Below, piece by piece: positions 5,303 to 7,052 of a DNA stretch of 7,052 bases. A program made the position numbers and the translations under genes. The DNA comes from an uncultured Oscillospiraceae bacterium. GTDB taxonomy: Bacteria; Bacillota; Clostridia; Oscillospirales; Oscillospiraceae. The stretch is taken from NCBI GenBank assembly GCA_910579595.1, contig CAJTVM010000118.1, positions 1 through 7,052 of the forward strand, given 5' to 3'. Numbering within the stretch: position 1 is the stretch's first letter; the number at the start of each line of letters is the position of its first letter. The notes under the pieces are model-generated. The model made no database searches and was not told the origin of the DNA. It was given only the letters and a program-made list of their open reading frames with translations.

Positions 5303-5498
5303 AATCCTTAAGCCGTTCCAATTCCCTCTGGAGACGGGCAGCTGCCTTTTCTTTTGCGATACACTCCAGCCTGCGCTCATCCCTGGGCGAGATGGGCCAG
5401 CGCTCCATCATGTGCCCACATTCATCGCAATCCTCATGGCCCTCGTCAACGCATTTCTGGCAAACCGGGGGCAGGGGATCGGCCTCTATCAATTCCAT
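5301..5498 (-). CDS. 65-aa four-cysteine (zinc-ribbon-like) small protein
   Basis: Not a family I recognise by name. The N-terminal half holds two CxxC knuckles, Cys13/Cys16 and Cys24/Cys27, seven residues apart, with His21 and His29 nearby; this suggests one structural zinc site. Residues 39-65 are highly charged, rich in Arg, Glu, Lys and Leu, and look helical. Reality of the gene is supported by three signals: an ideal SD site GGAGG (complement of 5506-5510) seven bases before the ATG, a good promoter at 5526-5554, and a terminator directly after the stop. It is divergent from the XRE regulator gene with 129 bp between the starts. It could be a protein- or nucleic-acid-binding adaptor. The opposite-strand open frame is its shadow. 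Confidence 0.75.
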   Translation of the reverse strand: MELIEADPLPPVCQKCVDEGHEDCDECGHMMERWPISPRDERRLECIAKEKAAARLQRELERLKD

Positions 5499-5525
5499 AG
5501 CTTTTCCTCCAAAATCATTTTGTAT

Positions 5526-5554
5526 ACTATAACACTCCTTATGTCGTTTGCCAA
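5526..5554 (-). promoter_or_regulatory. Sigma-A promoter for the cysteine-rich gene
   Basis: On the minus strand TTGGCA (complement of 5549-5554) and TATAGT (complement of 5526-5531) are separated by 17 bases. Each hexamer has one mismatch to consensus. The start point would be near 5519, about 20 bases before the ATG and just ahead of the SD site. A GTATAC palindrome (5522-5527) overlaps the -10. Confidence 0.75.
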
Positions 5555-5567
5555 TCTCTCTATGAGT

Positions 5568-5575
5568 TTGTACAA
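5568..5575. promoter_or_regulatory. Possible operator palindrome in the divergent promoter region
   Basis: TTGTACAA is a perfect 8-bp palindrome between the minus-strand -35 box and the XRE gene. A related half, TTTGTA followed by TAC, recurs at 5519-5527 over the minus-strand -10. XRE regulators often bind short palindromes in their own divergent promoter, so these are candidate sites. The assignment rests on position and symmetry only. Confidence 0.25.
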
Positions 5576-5578
5576 CCG

Positions 5579-5607
5579 TTTCTTTAACAGAATACCCTCA
5601 GTAAAAT
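5579..5607 (+). promoter_or_regulatory. Possible promoter for the XRE-family gene
   Basis: TTTCTT (5579-5584) and TAAAAT (5602-5607) are 17 bases apart. The -10 is good and the -35 weak, as would fit an activated or autoregulated promoter. The start would fall near 5614, giving a very short leader containing GGGGGTG ahead of the GTG start. Confidence 0.4.
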
Positions 5608-5627
5608 ACATACATGGGGGTGTCAGA

Positions 5628-5858
5628 GTGAAAGAGGAATATCGAGACCGCTATGAGAAATTTGGCTTAAATGTGGTCTACTATCGAAAAAAGAATCGTT
5701 GGTCACAAATGCAGCTTGCGGAAGAAGCAGATATTGACCGTACCTATGTGAGCGCAATTGAACGGGGAATTGTGGGGCCATCTTTTGATGTACTGTTTCG
5801 GCTGTCCGACGCACTGGGCGTAACAACAAAACAATTATTTGATTTCCGGGAGGAATAA
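5628..5858 (+). CDS. XRE-family (HTH_3) DNA-binding regulator, 76 aa
   Basis: A single-domain Cro/CI-type helix-turn-helix protein. The domain covers about residues 14-72. It contains the pattern SQMQLAEEADIDRTYVSAIE (26-45) with the usual Gln27, Ala31, Tyr40-x-Ser42 and Glu45-Arg46-Gly47, then PSFDVLFRLSDALGVTTKQLF. No second domain is present, so no ligand or partner can be inferred. I chose GTG 5628 because GGGGGTG (5616-5622) gives SD-like spacing and the N-terminus then has a normal length. The frame is open upstream to 5280, but that extension runs antisense to the cysteine-rich gene and through the terminator. Its codons are visibly AT-richer than those of trmO or araA, which suggests a different origin. 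It is probably autoregulatory and may control the divergent small gene. Confidence 0.85.
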   Translation: MKEEYRDRYEKFGLNVVYYRKKNRWSQMQLAEEADIDRTYVSAIERGIVGPSFDVLFRLSDALGVTTKQLFDFREE

Positions 5859-5891
5859 AAGGGCGCAGAGGCTTCCGCCTCCGCGCCCTTT
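5858..5891. terminator. Bidirectional intrinsic terminator between the XRE gene and araA
   Basis: AAAGGGCGCAGAGGC (5858-5872) pairs with GCCTCCGCGCCCTTT (5877-5891) with one mismatch around a 4-base TTCC loop. The stem overlaps the last base of the XRE stop codon. On the plus strand it ends in TTT; on the minus strand it ends in TTTTATT. It serves the convergent XRE gene and araA. Confidence 0.85.
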
Positions 5892-5904
5892 CCACATTAT
5901 GCCA

Positions 5905-7052
5905 TTATTTCAGCTTCCAGGCCAAATCGGACAGGAACAGGTCGTGCTCCAAGCTCTCCACCGTGGTGTCGCGGGTGATGTGGACAAATTCGATGTCCAT
6001 CATGGCGCACCAGTCCTTCATCTGCTCGGCGGTGACGTCGTAGCTCAGCACCGTGTGGTGAGCCCCGCCGGCGGTGATCCAGCACTCCACCCCGGTGGTG
6101 AGGGACGGCTCCGCCTGCCACATCACCCGGGCCACGGGCAGATTGGGCATAGGCAGGATGGGCTTCACGCAGTGGATGTCCTGGCAGATCAGGCGCAGAC
6201 GGCCGCCCATGTCGATGAGGCTGACCACGATGGCATCGCCGGGCTTGCCCTCGAACACCAGGCGGGCGGGATCCTCCCGGCCCCCAATGCCCAGGGGGTG
6301 CACCTCAATCCGGGGCCGGTCCGCCGCCACGCTGGGGCAGACCTCCAGCATATGGGCGCCAAGGCTGTACTCCTGGCCCTTCACCAGGTGGTAGGTGTAA
6401 TCCTCCATGAACGCAGACGCGCCGTTGCCGCCCTCGCCCATGGCCTTCATGATGGCGGTCATGGCGGACACCTTCCAGTCGCCCTCGCCGCCGTAGCCGT
6501 AGCCCTGGGCCATCAGGTGCTGGCTGGCCAGCCCGGGAAGCTGCTTCATGCCGTGGAGATCCTGGAAGGTGTTGGAGAAGGCCTTGCAGCCCTCGGCATC
6601 CAGCATCTTCTTCATGGCGATCTCCTCACGGGCCTGGTAGCGCACCGTCTCCATATCGTCGGTGGCAAAATCATAGCTGGCCTTATAGGCGTCCATCAGC
6701 GCGTCGATCTCGGCGTCAGTGACCTCGTTCATTACGTTGACCAGATCGCCCACGGCCCAGGTGTTCACCTGCCAGCCCAGCTTAGCCTGCACCTCCACCT
6801 TGTCGCCCTCGGTGACGGCAACCTCTCGCATATTGTCGCCGAAGCGCATGACCTTCATATTCTTGGACACCGCCGCGCCGATAGCGGCCTTCATCCAGCT
6901 GCCCAGGCGCTTGTGGACGTCCTCGTCCTTCCAGTACCCGGCGATGACCTTCCGGGCCATGCGCAGGCGGGCCCCGATGAATCCGTGCTCCCGGTCGCCG
7001 TGGGCGGCCTGGTTCAGGTTCATGAAGTCCATGTCGATCTCCTCGTTGGGGA
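5905..7052 (-). CDS. araA: L-arabinose isomerase, C-terminal three quarters (5' end outside window)
   Basis: Interconverts L-arabinose and L-ribulose, the first step of arabinose catabolism; a cytoplasmic, Mn-dependent homo-oligomer. About 381 residues are visible, opening with PNEEIDMDFMNLNQ; compared with the 500-residue E. coli enzyme roughly 117 N-terminal residues are missing. The ATG at 7032 is internal. Conserved stretches include HGDREHGFIGARLRMAR, MRFGDNMREVAVTEGDKV, TFQDLHGMKQLPGLA and LGIGGREDPARLVF. The four metal/catalytic residues are in place: Glu in GEGDWK, Glu in AFMEDYTYH, His in GAHMLEVCPS and His in AGGAHHTV. The spacings between the first three (27 and 17 residues) equal those of E. 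coli E306, E333 and H350. A terminator follows, so no co-transcribed gene lies downstream. Its promoter and any araB/araD partners are beyond the right edge. Confidence 0.96.
   Translation of the reverse strand, partial: PNEEIDMDFMNLNQAAHGDREHGFIGARLRMARKVIAGYWKDEDVHKRLGSWMKAAIGAAVSKNMKVMRFGDNMREVAVTEGDKVEVQAKLGWQVNTWAVGDLVNVMNEVTDAEIDALMDAYKASYDFATDDMETVRYQAREEIAMKKMLDAEGCKAFSNTFQDLHGMKQLPGLASQHLMAQGYGYGGEGDWKVSAMTAIMKAMGEGGNGASAFMEDYTYHLVKGQEYSLGAHMLEVCPSVAADRPRIEVHPLGIGGREDPARLVFEGKPGDAIVVSLIDMGGRLRLICQDIHCVKPILPMPNLPVARVMWQAEPSLTTGVECWITAGGAHHTVLSYDVTAEQMKDWCAMMDIEFVHITRDTTVESLEHDLFLSDLAWKLK

Noticed and set aside
4742..5311. 187-codon Gly/Pro-rich plus-strand frame inside trmO
   Set aside because: It is an out-of-frame shadow of trmO with low-complexity composition and no SD site.
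5280..5627. Upstream extension of the XRE frame, giving a 192-residue protein
   Set aside because: The extension lies in the terminator loop and antisense to the cysteine-rich gene. The added residues show no domain, and GTG 5628 yields a normal small XRE protein.
1..7052. CRISPR arrays, tRNA or rRNA genes, insertion sequences with transposase, defence or toxin-antitoxin systems
   Set aside because: None was recognisable on either strand. The XRE gene alone, without a toxin-like partner, does not justify a toxin-antitoxin call.

Overview
The window looks like a chromosomal stretch from a GC-rich, spore-forming member of the Clostridia, plausibly an Oscillospiraceae-type gut anaerobe. The evidence is the sporulation protease SpoIVB, purine-rich Shine-Dalgarno (SD) sites, sigma-A-type promoters with 17-bp spacers, high GC in third codon positions, and protein sequences of Firmicutes type. 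The genus is an inference. Most of the window is ordinary core metabolism and housekeeping. I do not see a new defence, mobile or biosynthetic system. The unexplained signal lies in the intergenic regions.

Layout. (1) 1-1840, + strand: the 3' part of proB and complete proA overlap by ATGA and form a proline biosynthesis operon. (2) 1841-2048: a convergent intergenic region that is mostly a 156-bp imperfect inverted-repeat (foldback) element. (3) 2049-2573, - strand: a small five-helix membrane protein resembling DUF6512. (4) 2574-2911: a divergent 338-bp spacer with no convincing gene. It carries a strong minus-strand terminator that follows no gene, nested inverted repeats and a 12-bp direct repeat. 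(5) 2912-3964, +: spoIVB with an intact His/Asp/Ser triad. (6) 3968-5264, +: a near-consensus promoter driving a two-gene unit, an HD-domain phosphohydrolase and a TrmO-type tRNA methyltransferase one base apart, closed by a bidirectional terminator. (7) 5301-5858: an AT-richer islet between two terminators, with a divergent pair made of a 65-aa four-cysteine protein (-) and a 76-aa XRE-family regulator (+). (8) 5905-7052, -: the C-terminal three quarters of L-arabinose isomerase, cut by the window edge.

How the genes work together. ProB and ProA carry out consecutive steps from glutamate to glutamate semialdehyde. SpoIVB is the mother-cell signalling protease of sporulation and here lacks its usual neighbours recN and spo0A within the window. 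The HD protein and TrmO are probably co-transcribed and translationally coupled. The XRE and cysteine-rich proteins form a self-contained divergent module of unknown role. AraA belongs to pentose catabolism, and any partner genes would lie beyond the right edge.
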